From Dioszegia crocea (Eukaryota > Basidiomycota > Tremellomycetes > Tremellales > Bulleribasidiaceae), in assembly GCA_001600615.1 (NCBI GenBank), contig BCKK01000001.1, positions 2,271,082 to 2,335,081 on the forward strand: 64,000 nt of DNA. Direction: 5' to 3'. Positions 1 through 11,895 of the stretch are shown here, one piece after another; within the stretch, counting starts at the first letter, position 1; the number at the start of each line of letters is the position of its first letter. The notes beneath the pieces were generated by a model that made no database searches, was not told where the DNA came from, and was given only the letters and a program-made list of their open reading frames with translations. The position numbers and the translations under genes were made by a program.

Positions 1-3000
1 CCGGCTGGCTGAGCGCGTGCGAGCCGAGACCACGGTTGAACCACACTCCAGTCCACCACGCTCGGTTGGTCTCGTCGTGCTTGAACTCTCGGGACAGGAA
101 GACGGCGATGAGAATCTTGAAGATGCACCGCTGGACGGCAATGACGGTGATGAGACCTAGGACGGCGTGCGATGTGTTCCAGAGTTCAAGGAACCACTGC
201 GGGTTTAGCTGAGTCCGCATGCCAGAAAGAAGACATACGAGGAATTCAAAGAACGCAATCATACCGACAACAGCAGCAAAGTGGGCGAGGGCAGCCATGG
301 TGGCACCAAACTTGTTTGATTGCGAGTTGAGCTGTTGGTCAGCACTATCCGTTTCGGAAACTTACGCATGGTCCGAGGAAAGCCGAGATCAAGAATAGCA
401 GGACCAGAATCGCCACGTTCCACACAATCGGCCCGAGGGCGATGATGGCGATTCGCAACAGACCCGGCTGTACTCGCCCATTCACAGGGAATGACTTGAC
501 GAACAGGTAGCAAATGACGAAGAGGGCAGCAAGGGCGATGGGACCCAAGATTTCACCGACGACGATCGACTTCCATGGGGCTCGGGGAACATCCGACGAC
601 AGCTTCTCTGATGGAAGACCCAACCTCTTCCGCTTGAAACCGGTAATTCTCGTACGGGAGAGTCGACAGTAACCGACCCACGAGTTGGCGTGGGTGCGCG
701 AGTTTCCTCGAGACATCCACCGGAGGAACTCGCGGTAGTCGATGATGAAGTCCGAGTAGGAGAATTGATGTGGGTTGAAGAGGAAGGGAGCGATACAGAG
801 ACCGACGACGGTGATCCAGAAGTAGATCAAGTGTGGGACCCAGACCGTAAGGGTGATGTACAGGAGGATGACCAATGTTCGGATACCGAGGTAGATTGAC
901 GGTCCAGCGAATCGCGAACTGCCCATTAGCACAAGATATCAAACCAACTCACTATAGGATGCTGAAGGAGATTCTGGTTGTAGCAAATCCTCGCCCGGTA
1001 GCAATGTACCTAGCTCCACCAAACGTCAAGTTGTTGAGGATGGAGTGCATGTAGATCTGCGTCGAGAAGACCTCGAAGACGGGCGAGAGCGAAAGGAAGT
1101 GCTTGCACAACCGCAGGATGGCTCGACCGGTACCGCGCTCAGTCAACTCTTGGACAAAGAGGGGGACAAAGGCGATCCAGAAGACGAGGAAGATCGAGAT
1201 GATACAACGCTTGATCCAAGAGAAGACGGGTTGGAGGTTGTAGCATCCAGATTGACCGGGGAGGATGGCACCGGCTGCGCTGTACTGACAGACTTGCAGT
1301 TGGTTGTTGAGCGTACCGAGGAAGACGAGGGTGAGCATGAAGACCTGGACCGACATCATGACGAGCTGGAAGTCAGCCTCGGAACCACTGAGAACTCACA
1401 ATGTTGTTGATGTGGAAACCGGGATGACTGTAGTAGAAGGTCAAGAATCGGTCGACAGGCAACTGCGTGCCCAGCCAGTAATACTCTCGCGACAACATCT
1501 GCTCTCCCATACCCGTCCCGATCTTGGTCTGGAAATTGAGGATGGTACCAAATCCAAGATCTCGCCCTTTACCACACTGGTAGTATTCCGAGTGCTTGAT
1601 CCGTCCACCTCGACCGAGTGCCATCATACCGGCGTAAATATCTTCGTTCAAGTGCAGACCCTTCTGGGCTTTGGATACACCTCCGCGCGTGTTCATGTAA
1701 ATACCGTGTAGGAAATCGGGCTATTATCAGCATGACTCTGAGGCAAAACTCACATGTCCGTAATGCAACTTTCCACCAATGTAAGACGATGTCCTAGCCG
1801 AGAGCGTACCGAACGTCTGCTCCTTTCCAGCGGCGATGTCACCCAGAATACCAATATTCTCGGAGAAGATGTATTCTCTCGCACCGAGGATAGCAACGGG
1901 GAATTTGGTAAACTCGGCGTGACCGCTGGCGGCGTAGGGGGACTGGTTGGACACCTTGAATTCCTCGAATTCACCGAGGATGTTTCGGATCTTGAGACAC
2001 TCCTCGAGGTAGTTGTCCTGGTTGGCATCGATAAGCTGAAGATATTCGCCTCGGTAGAAGATGATGGAGTGGTTCTGGTTGTCGGATTTACCATCGCCGA
2101 GAATGGGATTTCCGGGAAGTTCAATTCGGAACTTGGGGCGTCGTCGACCGTTAGGCATGATTTCAGAGTGACCATCGATAAGGGCAGAGAAGATCCGACC
2201 TTCGCCTCCGTCCTTCCTTGGTGGCTCTTCGTCCAGGTAGGCAATTTGTAGATCGGGATAGGCACGGAGGAGGAATTCGGCATTCTCCAACTCCTCCTTG
2301 TTGAACTTGGAGTACCGCTGCATGGCAACGACGTATTTGAATTTACGCCTCGACATACGTTCAAGCTCGCGCTCGAGCTGATCGGTGTTGCCGCCAAACA
2401 TCTGTACGACCTCGGGGTTCTCGACACGGTAGAGGAGTTTAATCGCTTTGGAGTAGTTCATGAAACCCGAGACCGTCCGGTATAGGGTTTGCGCACGAAG
2501 CGAAGCCCAAATACGGGTTCGGAGAGTGTATTCCGGTGCGGCCGATTTGAATCCGACAGTGTAGAATGGGATATCGTCCGCCCGTTTCTTCTCCTCCTTC
2601 TCGTCATTACCAAAGGGATTGTTACCGTTGAACACCGTAGACTCCTCTGCCAGGATTTTGGTATCCCGGACAAAGTTGTCCCATTCGATAGGATGGAGCT
2701 GTTTGAGATATTCGAGGAGGGTGACTCGCGTGTTCTGGTCTTCCTCTCGAATAATCTCTCGGAGGGAAAGGAGGATTTTTTCAGAGTAGTGGGGGACGAG
2801 GACGGTGAAGGTGGGCATCTGCTCGATGGGGATAGGCTCTGGCATGGCGGTGGTGAGGGACTGGGCAAAGAAGGAGATTCGCCTCTCCGCCTCGGAACCC
2901 TTGGGGAAGAATTCCGTTTTGAGACCCTTGTCACTTTGCGAGATGAAGAATGCGGGCGCTCGGAGGGTGCGCTTGCCGGGCTGGTCGGACTGGACCTGGT

Positions 3001-5345
3001 GGTAGAGGAGCTTCTGGACGTGCTCGATCGACAACAGGTGCTCTCGGTACATGGAGATGATGACGGCGTTCCAAACTTGAGAGACGAGTACCTGGGATCA
3101 GCACGGACAATACGCTAAACTCACCTTTGGCTTGTACTTGACCTCCATCTCGTTCGTAGCCAGCACCTTGGCGTAGATCCGTTTCGGCAGCCTCTGGAAG
3201 ATGTCCTTCCAGGGTGTCCAGATCGACATCCCTAGACTGAAACTCCTGGCGATACTGAAGATGGTGTTCCAAATGACGAACCACAAGAACGTGTCCAAGA
3301 AGAACAGCGTCAAGTCCATGACGTACATGATGGCCAAGGTGAAGGCCGCCTGGTTCCGACACAGCCCGGTACCGAGGTATCGGTCCCTGCAGTTTTGGAC
3401 CTTCATACCGACCATGACTCGAATGGGATCTCGGAACGAGAGAGTCAGGAAGAAGTACGACTCGGTGAGTTTGCACCCAAAGACGAGGATCCATAGTAGG
3501 CAGGACGCCATTCTGGGTTTTCGGCCGAGGACAGGGTACGATGCAGTGAAGGTTTGGTTCGCGAGGTATTTCCGTGATTTGCCTGCCACTCGATCGCCAA
3601 ACATCCGCCCCGAGGGGATGGTGGCGAATGTGAGGGTTGCGATGACGGAGCAGAAGAACTGGACGATACCGAGGATGAGTGATACCTGACCTTGCTGGTT
3701 GAAGAAGGCAATGTAGATGGAGGGACCGCCGGTGATACCGAGAATGACGAGTAGGAAAATGAGACGACGGGTAAGGTGGGAGGTGTTGTTCCAGGTGGTG
3801 GGGATGTAGCTGAACTCGGCAAGAGTTGCAGCAATCATGATCAACGTAGCGACGGACCCGCCGAGGGCAGTGATACTCCACGCCATCGGGGTGGTGGCAG
3901 CGGTTGACCCGACGGGCGCGTAGATAGCTGGAGAGTTGTAGGCAGTGTAGAACCAGAAGACCGAAATGTGGATAACCCAGATACGGTTAAAGTTGACGAG
4001 GAGATGGAAGAAGGATCGCTTTTCAAGGTAGGTTTTGAAAAACACCTTGTTCCAGTCAACCCGGTCGAGCTTCATGAATCGTTGTGCGGGGGGGATATCG
4101 ATAAGTCGCGTCTTGTCGTTCAGGATGATCCGACTGATGCCCTCGGGGTACCAGAACAGCTGGTTGACATCGTCGTACCCGATGATCTTGTCGTGATCAC
4201 GCTCCCGTCGGAGATGCTTGCCGTCGACAAGCTCGTAACCCTGATCACGGAGGTATTTGTAGAGGGGTTTGACGATCGACCGGAGGTAAAGTCCTTCTGG
4301 AACAGCATCGACCCTGTTCTGACATTCCGGCGATCGGTAGTAGTCGTCGGCGCACTTGAAGATGAAGCAAAGGCATTCAGGCATAAACCTGACCTGCGCC
4401 GCTTCACCCCAACAGAGGAGGTACAGTGCGACTTGACGAAGTCTGTCGTACTGACTCATGTTGTTCATGGCCGTTCGCCAACGGGTAGAGGCAGACTCGA
4501 GGGATTTCTCCTGGGCCGAGCCGGGTGCTGGCTTGCCCTTCCCGCCTCGTCGAGCGACTGATCGAACACGGGCCAAACCGGGGTTCTGAGCCTGGCCGAT
4601 CGCGTCGTCGAGATCCAGCTGAGCAGCAAAGTACCACTTTCGGTAGTTGGCGTGCTCGCCGCCAATGTAGTCGGCGTGGAGGGTGAGGAGAGCTTGGTTG
4701 GGGGACATGCGGGAGGATCGAGAGTCGAGTTGGATCATGAGGAAATCATAGATGTTTCGGCAGGAGTCTGGGGTCAGTTGAGTCGTCAAGTCGACGTACC
4801 TTTTTGAAAACCAAACTTGTTGGCGAGATCAATCAAGACGTCCTCAATTTCCTCTTTACTGAGTGGGATGTTTGCTTCTTGGGTCCAAGCGGGCTGGCAT
4901 TAGCGCGATTACAATTGAGGGCTTACATATGGCTCTCGGGCGCGGTGACCTTCCTTGCTCCCTTCGGTGAAGGTAGGTGTAGATGATCGGGACTGCATAT
5001 AGCCCTGATGTTGATAGTCGGAGCTGGCATATTGGTCTGGTCGTCAGAGATATTTCTAGGTTTAGGCTCACCATTGCTAACGCCGCTCTCTGTCGCCCAG
5101 GTGTCCTTTGCGCGTCCACCGCCATCCATCCGATCCTGCATAGTTCGGTCTGTATCTTGGTATGGAGCATACTGTCCATCCTGCGCATTTCCGCCTGGGG
5201 TTTGCGCATAGCCGCCGCCGGGCGGACCGTAGGGCGCGCTGGGATCATAGGGGAGTTGCTGAACGGAGCGATTGTAAGGGTCGGACGAGGCAGAAGAATA
5301 GGTCGAAGGGTTTTGCTTCAGAGGGGCGGGGTGAGGGTACGACAT
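1..5345 (-). CDS. FKS1: 1,3-beta-glucan synthase catalytic subunit, 3' end outside window
   Basis: Plasma-membrane enzyme that polymerises UDP-glucose into cell-wall 1,3-beta-glucan with a Rho1 regulatory subunit. The start ATG at 5345 opens a Gln/Tyr/Pro-rich cytoplasmic tail, then short exons lead into the FKS1 N-terminal domain ([18 protein letters not shown]) in the long exon 3098-4789. The first membrane block follows, with the hot-spot-1 region at 3424-3450. Exon 1727-3052 carries the central glucan-synthase domain ([59 protein letters not shown]). Exons 1373-1696, 952-1359, 345-932 and 1-300 carry the second membrane block. At least eight short introns interrupt it. The protein runs off the window, so the C-terminus is missing. 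Many long antisense ORFs overlie it and are shadows. The family call is secure. Confidence 0.97.
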
Positions 5346-6032
5346 GATAGGTAAGGGAAAGGGACTGAGATGTCAGCAAGAGCAAACGTAGGGGCGAGTT
5401 GTTGTCAAGGGATGATTTTCGTCGATCGCTGAAACGCGCACCGCCTCCGCCAAGACGAGATAGTCTGCGATTCGACCTGGAAATATGCACTCTAAAAAGC
5501 AGACGGGACTCACGTAGAAAAGAGAGGGCGTGAGAATCTTCAGCAAACGCCAAAGGGATATGCTACAAGGCGATAATAGGCCAACACGGGATACCCGTCA
5601 CCGCGTGTGGCGCTCGTAGACGCGATGGCTTTTCCGCGGTTGGCGGGTTTGGCTTGGATAAGAAAAAGTCCTCCTGCGAGTCCGCCTGTATGTAGCCTGT
5701 GTAGCTACCGTAGGCGGGAGTGGGCGTCGACAAGCAGACAGAAGGGGGAAGGTCAAGGGTAAGGGGGGAAAGGATGGGATAGAGGGGGAAGAGGCAGGTT
5801 GTTAGTAGCTTGCACCCAAATGGCAAAGCAAGTGGAACAACGCCAAATCAATTAAATAGCGGCATCAAAAAATAGTTTTTTCAGGGTAACGTGCATGTCA
5901 CAGCATCTCAAGCAAACCCCTGTCATACCCCTGTTTCGACTGCGTAGAGGCGTACTGTACTCGTAACGATGGTTCATACTCGACGACTGTCTATATACAA
6001 TGTTCGCTGAAGCCCCAGCTGAACAGGCAGAA
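5346..6032. other. intergenic: upstream of FKS1, downstream of lipid phosphatase
   Basis: 687 bp between two minus-strand genes. It must hold the FKS1 promoter and 5' UTR and the 3' end of the lipid phosphatase. Only overlapping low-quality ORFs are present, and I see no convincing element. Confidence 0.5.
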
Positions 6033-7402
6033 TCAACGCGGAACAGTCTCCACATCCTCACTATGCAAACCCTTCCGTTCCTCCTCTTCCCTCTGTTCCG
6101 AATGCACCCTGACGCTCTGCTCCTGAGATGCAGGTGGATAGGCAGCATACGATCCACCGTATCCATTCGATCCCGCACCTCCCGCACCATACATGTTAGG
6201 TCCGAGGTGTTCTGAGCTTGGTCGACCCGTCTGCTTGGCGTGTAGGGGAAGCGATGTCGATTCGGCATCGGGGTGTGGAATACGCGGAGAGTAAGGCTTG
6301 TAAGATAATGGTGCGCAGACGGGCTGGATATCAGCACGGGCACTTTGGCCAAGGAAGCAGACGTACCGGGTAGTATTGCCTGTATGAGAACCAACTCGTT
6401 GCGATCCCGACAATAGCGCCAGCAATCACGTCTGTGGCGTGATGACGATAATCCATTGTCCGACTGATGGACACGAGCGTCGAGCAGAGCAGGGGCGCAA
6501 GCAGTATCCAAGCCTTCCAAGTGTATCCTCTTCGGTTGTTGATCCGCAGTTCTGATGATCAGCCGAGATCCTAACAGCGGAAGGGCAGACTCACTGGCAG
6601 CAGCATAGAGTATCAAATACCACATCCCCGCCCAGGCGAAACTGCTGTGTCCACTTGGGAAACTCCTGAACCCTTCTTTAATATCCACGAGGTTTTGGCA
6701 GACCGTCCATGAGGTTAAACCGTGGATGGGGTTGGTTGTGACGCTATCTGGGATCTGGCAGCGGTCGAAAAAGTCAGGTCGGGGCCGGCCAACAGTGATC
6801 TATGGGGTGTCAGCACTCGAGCCTGTCCCTCTGACACTGTACACACCTTGACAACGTTCGTGAAGGTGACTGTCAGACCAAGGTTGAGTACAAAGCCCAA
6901 GATGGCAGAGTGGGCGTCCCAAAACGACCGCCGGATGAATGCACTGCCTCCTTTCAGCTTTGACCCCTCCAGGCAGTGTACTGTGGACATACGCAGTGAG
7001 GATCATAATAGCAGCCGGAACGATACCGCAGATGACAGCAAGGAGCCACACCTAAGGGGTCAGTGGCGGGTATCTTAGAGCGTCAACGGCAACACGTACC
7101 GGCACCCGCTCGGGTCTCGCATATGGGTGTGCCAGGCTCGTATCCGTCACATCGAACAACCGTCTATTCCCATCCACCTAACCGATCAGCTCATGACCAC
7201 TGTTGATCAGAAGTCAGCGCACCTTATCCAGGAGATACATCAATCCCTGATCCATCAGCCGCTGCCAATCCTCGCGCCAGCATTCTCAACTCACCCAGAA
7301 CAGGATCGTCAAACACCAATCCGGTAAGTAGCTCCAGAAGATTCTCCATTTCCTCGCCTGAGCCGGAGCCGCGCTTTTTGTCCCAGGAAGAGTGATGGCC
7401 AT
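6033..7402 (-). CDS. lipid phosphate phosphatase (PAP2 family, DPP1/LPP1-like)
   Basis: Integral membrane phosphatase expected to dephosphorylate diacylglycerol pyrophosphate, phosphatidate or lysophosphatidate. All three PAP2 signature motifs are present once exons are joined: K-x6-RP as KITVGRPRP (formed across the intron near 6803-6845), PSGH in FRSFPSGHSSFAWAG, and SR-x5-H-x3-D in SRTMDYRHHATD. Start ATG at 7402 gives MAITLPGTKSAAP and then the first membrane segment. A later exon reads TSLAHPYARPERVPVWLLA, typical of the DPP1 group. The C-terminal tail (about 95 residues to 6033) is polar and disordered, rich in Gly, Ser and Glu, and not conserved in the family. At least five introns. 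DPP1 and LPP1 cannot be told apart from sequence alone. Confidence 0.93.
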
Positions 7403-8654
7403 CCTATGCCCTGTGATGGTGAGGCAATCTATGCGCGAATTAGAGGAAGTAGAGGTCGTGTGCGCAGATCAGATCTATCATCTCCCCATGCCCAAGATCT
7501 CTCCCAAGTCTTGGCAGAGCGAGCTGTGTTGACGAGATTGAAGTTTAGCCAGTTTAACAGTCCGGAAGCAAAAACATGAAACACCACTCAAACCCTGCCG
7601 TAAGTCCGAGACATCCATGACGCGTTCACACAATCGGCCCCACATCAGAGGAAAATTCCCCAAGCTTTGGCCTTTATGCTCTGATGGGGAGGTCTGACTT
7701 AGCGCGTGAGCCTTGACCGGTACATGTAGAGATACAGGAAGATACAGGTTGACGGGACTCGGTCAAAAGAACGTGAGCGATGGGAAGGTCGTCATCTGAC
7801 ATCTACTCGTGATGCGTCGCTGAACGCGGCTGAAGCGACCGGATCGAAGATTGACGGAGCGTTGGTTACAGGGCATCATACAGAGGCCATGATGCTCGTA
7901 CGTATTGGGACCGCGGTCCAAGAAGTACTTGAGCGTCCTGTGCCGAGGCTGTTCCTCATATAGCATATAATAGGTTCATATATATATACAGTGCTATGTA
8001 TCGCAGAGATCGTCAACGTTCAATGCACAGACGGTCATGTAACTTACGTGTGTCCTGCGGTTGTCGAAGAGGCATATTCGATCATCCCTCACACTGTCTT
8101 GGCATTGCCTATTTGTTGACTCTTCCCCTCCAAAGATAACGGTGGCGATCATGGACACGCGTCATGTCATTCAGCCATGTTAACCTTCCATAGCCGTTTG
8201 GTTAAACTTGGACCGCAGCTGGAACTCAAATATGTCTGGCTCAAGGCAGGGCCTGGCTCTGAACACAATATCATGATGCATAATGGACCGCTCGTCCCAC
8301 ATTCCAGCAATCGCTACGGGCCGCAATCGGCTGCCTGCTGACCCGGCCTTTATGCAAAAAGGCCTGGACTTTGCACACAGCTCCACTCTTTGTCCGCACA
8401 GATCTTGACCTTACGAACCAGCATCATCATCACAACTGCAATTTTTTAAAACCGAGGACCCTGTTACGTTAACCCATGTTCCTGAAGCCGTCATCGATCA
8501 GTATTCCCCCGCACTAGGAACATCAACTCCTGCCCCACCCCGCCTCAGTCCTCCATCATCCACAGGGTAAAAGGGTGGCTTACGCTTATCGTCCCCATCG
8601 TTAAAAGTCCTCCATCACCGATCTGCGGCTTCGCTTTATATACCACAGCCAAGT
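7403..8654. other. intergenic region between divergent genes, no gene seen
   Basis: About 1.25 kb between the lipid phosphatase (minus) and the small unknown gene (plus). Short ORFs on both strands lack splice structure and recognisable protein features. There is an AT-rich run near 7977-7992. No tRNA or rRNA pattern was seen. Confidence 0.5.
8637..8642 (+). promoter_or_regulatory. TATA-like box before the gene at 8655
   Basis: TATATA in a TTTATATACC context, only 13 bp before the ATG at 8655. That is too close for normal transcription initiation if this is the functional TATA box. Either the box is not used or translation starts downstream, for example at the in-frame ATG at 8865. Confidence 0.3.
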
Positions 8655-9538
8655 ATGCCCTACGTCGCTCCTGGTCTACCACCTTCTTCATCCATTCCCA
8701 ATCCCCTTCAATCACTCGTCAAAGATCATCCCGAAATTGATACCGAGGCATCACACGACTCTCCTACGCACTCCGATTCGCCTCCTTCCCCACATACACA
8801 CACATCGCCCTTACACCCCTCATCCCCTGCCGCAAATCCCGATCAGCCCATACCGTCAGCCGCAATGATCCCTACCCCTTCAGGCGGCCTATCCGACCAA
8901 ATGTCAGCATTACACGTCGACACTGCCCCCACCTCTCCACCGGCGGACTCTGTGGCCCTTCCATCAGAGGAGGCCGACAATGAGCCGTCAAGACGCGGGT
9001 CAGAGCACTCTACAAAGACTACAGGCTCTGTACCCGCTCTAGACCCGCACTCGGCTTCATCTTCATCCATCGATTCGATGGTCGACTCGGCGGCGTCAAG
9101 TCCGGGTACAACGACGGGCTTGACCAGCCCTTTGCGGGGAGTTGCGGGTTTGGGGGATGACGGGCGCGAGGGAGGGATTGCGCGGTATAGAGAAGGGCTT
9201 TACGCTTACACTGTGAGTCGAAGTTTCGGGGTAGGGAGATTGCGTGGGGTCAAGGGTTGATGGATACGTTCGGCGGTCGACTCCAGCAATGACAGTGCGG
9301 GCATTGCAGTAACTGACATCACAGCGAGGTCTCTACCTTGAAGCCAAACTTTCAGTAACAAAAGAAGAGAAGCGGAGATCAAGTAGCATAAGCAGCAACG
9401 GGTTCGCGCCTAAGCAATCAGGCAGTGAGTGTGTCCAGTCGATCGAGCCGGGCAGTGCTGACGCCTTCAGTGGAGAAGCTCGCAGCGAAGAAGGCGCTGG
9501 CCAAGCGATTGAATGCGGGCAATTACGAGCGTGACTGA
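8655..9538 (+). CDS. small hypothetical fungal protein
   Basis: Not recognised. Three exons are inferred: a long first exon ending ..REGLYAYT at a GTGAGT donor near 9213, a middle exon starting RGLYLEAKLSVTKEEKRRS, and a last exon MEKLAAKKALAKRLNAGNYERD ending with TGA at 9536-9538. The first about 150 residues are Ser/Pro/Thr-rich and look disordered. The C-terminal about 70 residues (ARYREGLYAYTRGLYLEAK, then a basic helix) look folded or helical and are probably the conserved part. A TATA-like box sits 13 bp before the ATG, so the real start may be the ATG at 8865. No membrane segment or signal peptide. Confidence 0.6.
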
Positions 9539-9936
9539 GACATCGATCAGCAGCGCCTCCGATCTTTCAATCGTGCCTCCTTCACTACTTTCATCACTCG
9601 GCCACATCTTCCTTATTTCATTTTCTCCACCAAAATTCTGTCCATCTGCGGTCTCCACCATCTGTATATATAGTAGGGCGAACAGTCTTTCTGTAATGTG
9701 TAGTATAGTCAGCTTCATCTCACCTTTATCTCGGTAGATCCAGAAGTCGACAAAAGGGAAGTAGGAGCATCTGGAATGCCCTATGTTCAGGTCAGCCAAC
9801 ATACCGTGTCCTCATTTCATGTATCGATATTAGTCTCAAATACTTGTTGCGGAAGCCCAGGTATATCAGGACACAGCTTGAAGTTGAGATGTGGCCTGGC
9901 CATGATGCATGATGAGTAATCCGTCCTGTAATCAAA
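9539..9936. other. convergent intergenic region
   Basis: About 400 bp between the 3' ends of the small plus-strand gene and TIM44. It holds the two 3' UTRs; no gene is seen. Confidence 0.5.
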
Positions 9937-11515
9937 TCACAATCCTCCCTTCCCGCCCCTCCTAGCCATCTCCACAACTTTCCACCCGCCCGTAACTTCA
10001 TCCTCCAAAGTCGCCTCCTCACGCGTAAGCACCATGGCATACCGGCACGCCTCTACATTGTTCTCATCACCCAACACCACTTCCCCAGTCTTGGCTTTTT
10101 TCCAGCATACCACTTCCTGAGTCGCAAACGTCACGAGGAATACGGCAATGTTGTTTTCTAGCATTTTGCCGGTGGAGATATCGACGTGTTTGATGTCGAG
10201 GATTCGGGACGAGGAGACGAGGCCTTGTTTTGTGTATTGCGACAGCGTCGCCCAGAGGACGTTGAAAGTCTGGTTGATCAGTGAGTGTTCGTACTTCAGA
10301 TAGATGTTCCAAACTTACAGCCTCACCACACCATTTCCGCAGCGCCCCCTGATCCGCGCTCAGATACGCATCCACCACCTCTGGGACGATATATTCTCTC
10401 AATTCCCCCGTCCATCTATCGATCCTAAAGTCCGGATCTAGCTCCTTCATCGCCCTAATCACCCGAGCAGTCTCATTTTCGTCGAACCATGATCCGACAG
10501 TCGACGTAATGCTACGGAGGGTGGAAACGAGAGGTGAGTCGGATTCGTGATAGTTTTCAAGTAGACGTTGATAGGTTGGGGATTCCGTCAAGAAGGACAG
10601 GCGGGATGGGGCGGACGGTTTTGAATCAGTGAGAACAAGGGCTTCTCCAGCTCTGCAAATAAGCACACGCCACGAACCGCAACGGAAGACTTACTCTGGG
10701 TTGGCCTTCACTCTGGGAGTCATACTCTTCCCTGCCCGCTTCGCTCTTGCTTCTCTCTTCCGTCTTCGTTCCTCCTTCTCTTCATATCCACCATACCTCG
10801 AGCCCATCCCTGTCTCATCCTCGAAGGCCTCCTCCACACTCGCCGCTATGGCCTTGTACACCGCTGTATCCCGTACTGGCTGCGTTGCCCGGCTAGCCAC
10901 ATCGGATACAAGCCCGTAGGATGATCGAATCGCATTGATCACTCCTGAATCCTCCAGCGAGCGGTTGATCGCCTCTGATACCGACACTCCGCGACGTTTC
11001 AGATCGGCGAGTGATGCCTGTATCCGAGGATTATTTTGAATCATCGAGACGATCTATGAATCAGTCCAGTCCCCAATGAAACTTACTCTAGCACGCTCAT
11101 AAACATCCCTCGCCCGCTTCATCGCAGCACTATCCGCCATCTTGTCGACATCACCCTGTAATGTCTTGACATTCTCCTGCCACGCCTTGTTCTTGCTGAT
11201 TTCCTCCTTGAGCACTTCGGCAAAGACAGCAAATGGCGATCGGACGGGAGCTGAGCCCTCGTCCGGTCGTGGTCCCCGCTTCTTCTCTCCGGCCCCACCT
11301 TCCGCCTTGGCCTTCTCCTTCCCACTCTTGTCGTCGGACGGTCCGTCCTGCTTCGACTCGGCCTGTCTGAGAGGGCGTGAGGAGGATATTTGCCGGGTCT
11401 GTATTTGCGCTAGGGGCAATTGAGGTAATCGGGCAAAAGGAGGAAGTAGGAGCTGCCTCGATGGGGGCAAAGATCGAGCTTTGAGTGCGCGGAGGAAGAC
11501 TGGGCGGCTCTTCAT
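9937..11515 (-). CDS. TIM44: mitochondrial import inner membrane translocase subunit TIM44
   Basis: Peripheral matrix-side subunit of the TIM23 presequence translocase that tethers mtHsp70 to the import channel. The N-terminus (MKSRPVFLRALKARSLPPSR, later RQISSSRPLRQ) is a basic, acid-poor mitochondrial presequence. It is followed by a Lys/Glu linker, the Hsp70-binding helical region (FAVFAEVLKEEISKNKAWQE; MKRARDVYERAR) and the C-terminal Tim44 domain (WFDENETARVIRAMKELDPD; IVPEVVDAYLSADQGALRKW). Four exons join cleanly: YERAR to IVSMIQNNP, KANPE to AGEALVLTD, and KWCGEA to TFNVLWATLSQYTKQ. The stop is at 9937. Shares a 380-bp upstream region with the divergent UGO1-like gene. Confidence 0.95.
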
Positions 11516-11895
11516 GTTGATTATGGTCTGATAGATGGCAAGTGGAGGTGAAATCTCGAAATCTCATCCTTGTCCGTTTTCTAGAGTGGCGGAATCAAAA
11601 TGTTCTCCAGGTGCCACACTCATCTAATGGCTGTGGTATGCCTATGCGAAGCTAGCCACATGCATGGATCGGAGATTTTGAGTACGCTACGTCCATGGCC
11701 TCCCCAATCAGCGTGAGAGGCGGATCAGGGGATGATGCATGATGGATGGGTAGCAAGTCAAATCACCCTGCCTAAATGGGAGGCCCAACTAAGCCCGGGA
11801 CCGGCCGGCCGGAACACCGCGTCGCGTTGCTGCAGCTCGGCAACAACATCCATCATCTACATACATCTTGTATCGCATTCACCTCCAGTAGCATC
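11516..11895. promoter_or_regulatory. bidirectional upstream region of TIM44 and UGO1-like gene
   Basis: 380 bp between two divergent start codons, both of nuclear genes for mitochondrial proteins, so co-regulation is possible (inference). No specific factor site is claimed. Confidence 0.4.

Noticed and set aside
1754..4561. Several plus-strand ORFs of 165-209 codons over FKS1
   Set aside because: They are shadows of a highly conserved gene on the opposite strand and encode nothing recognisable.
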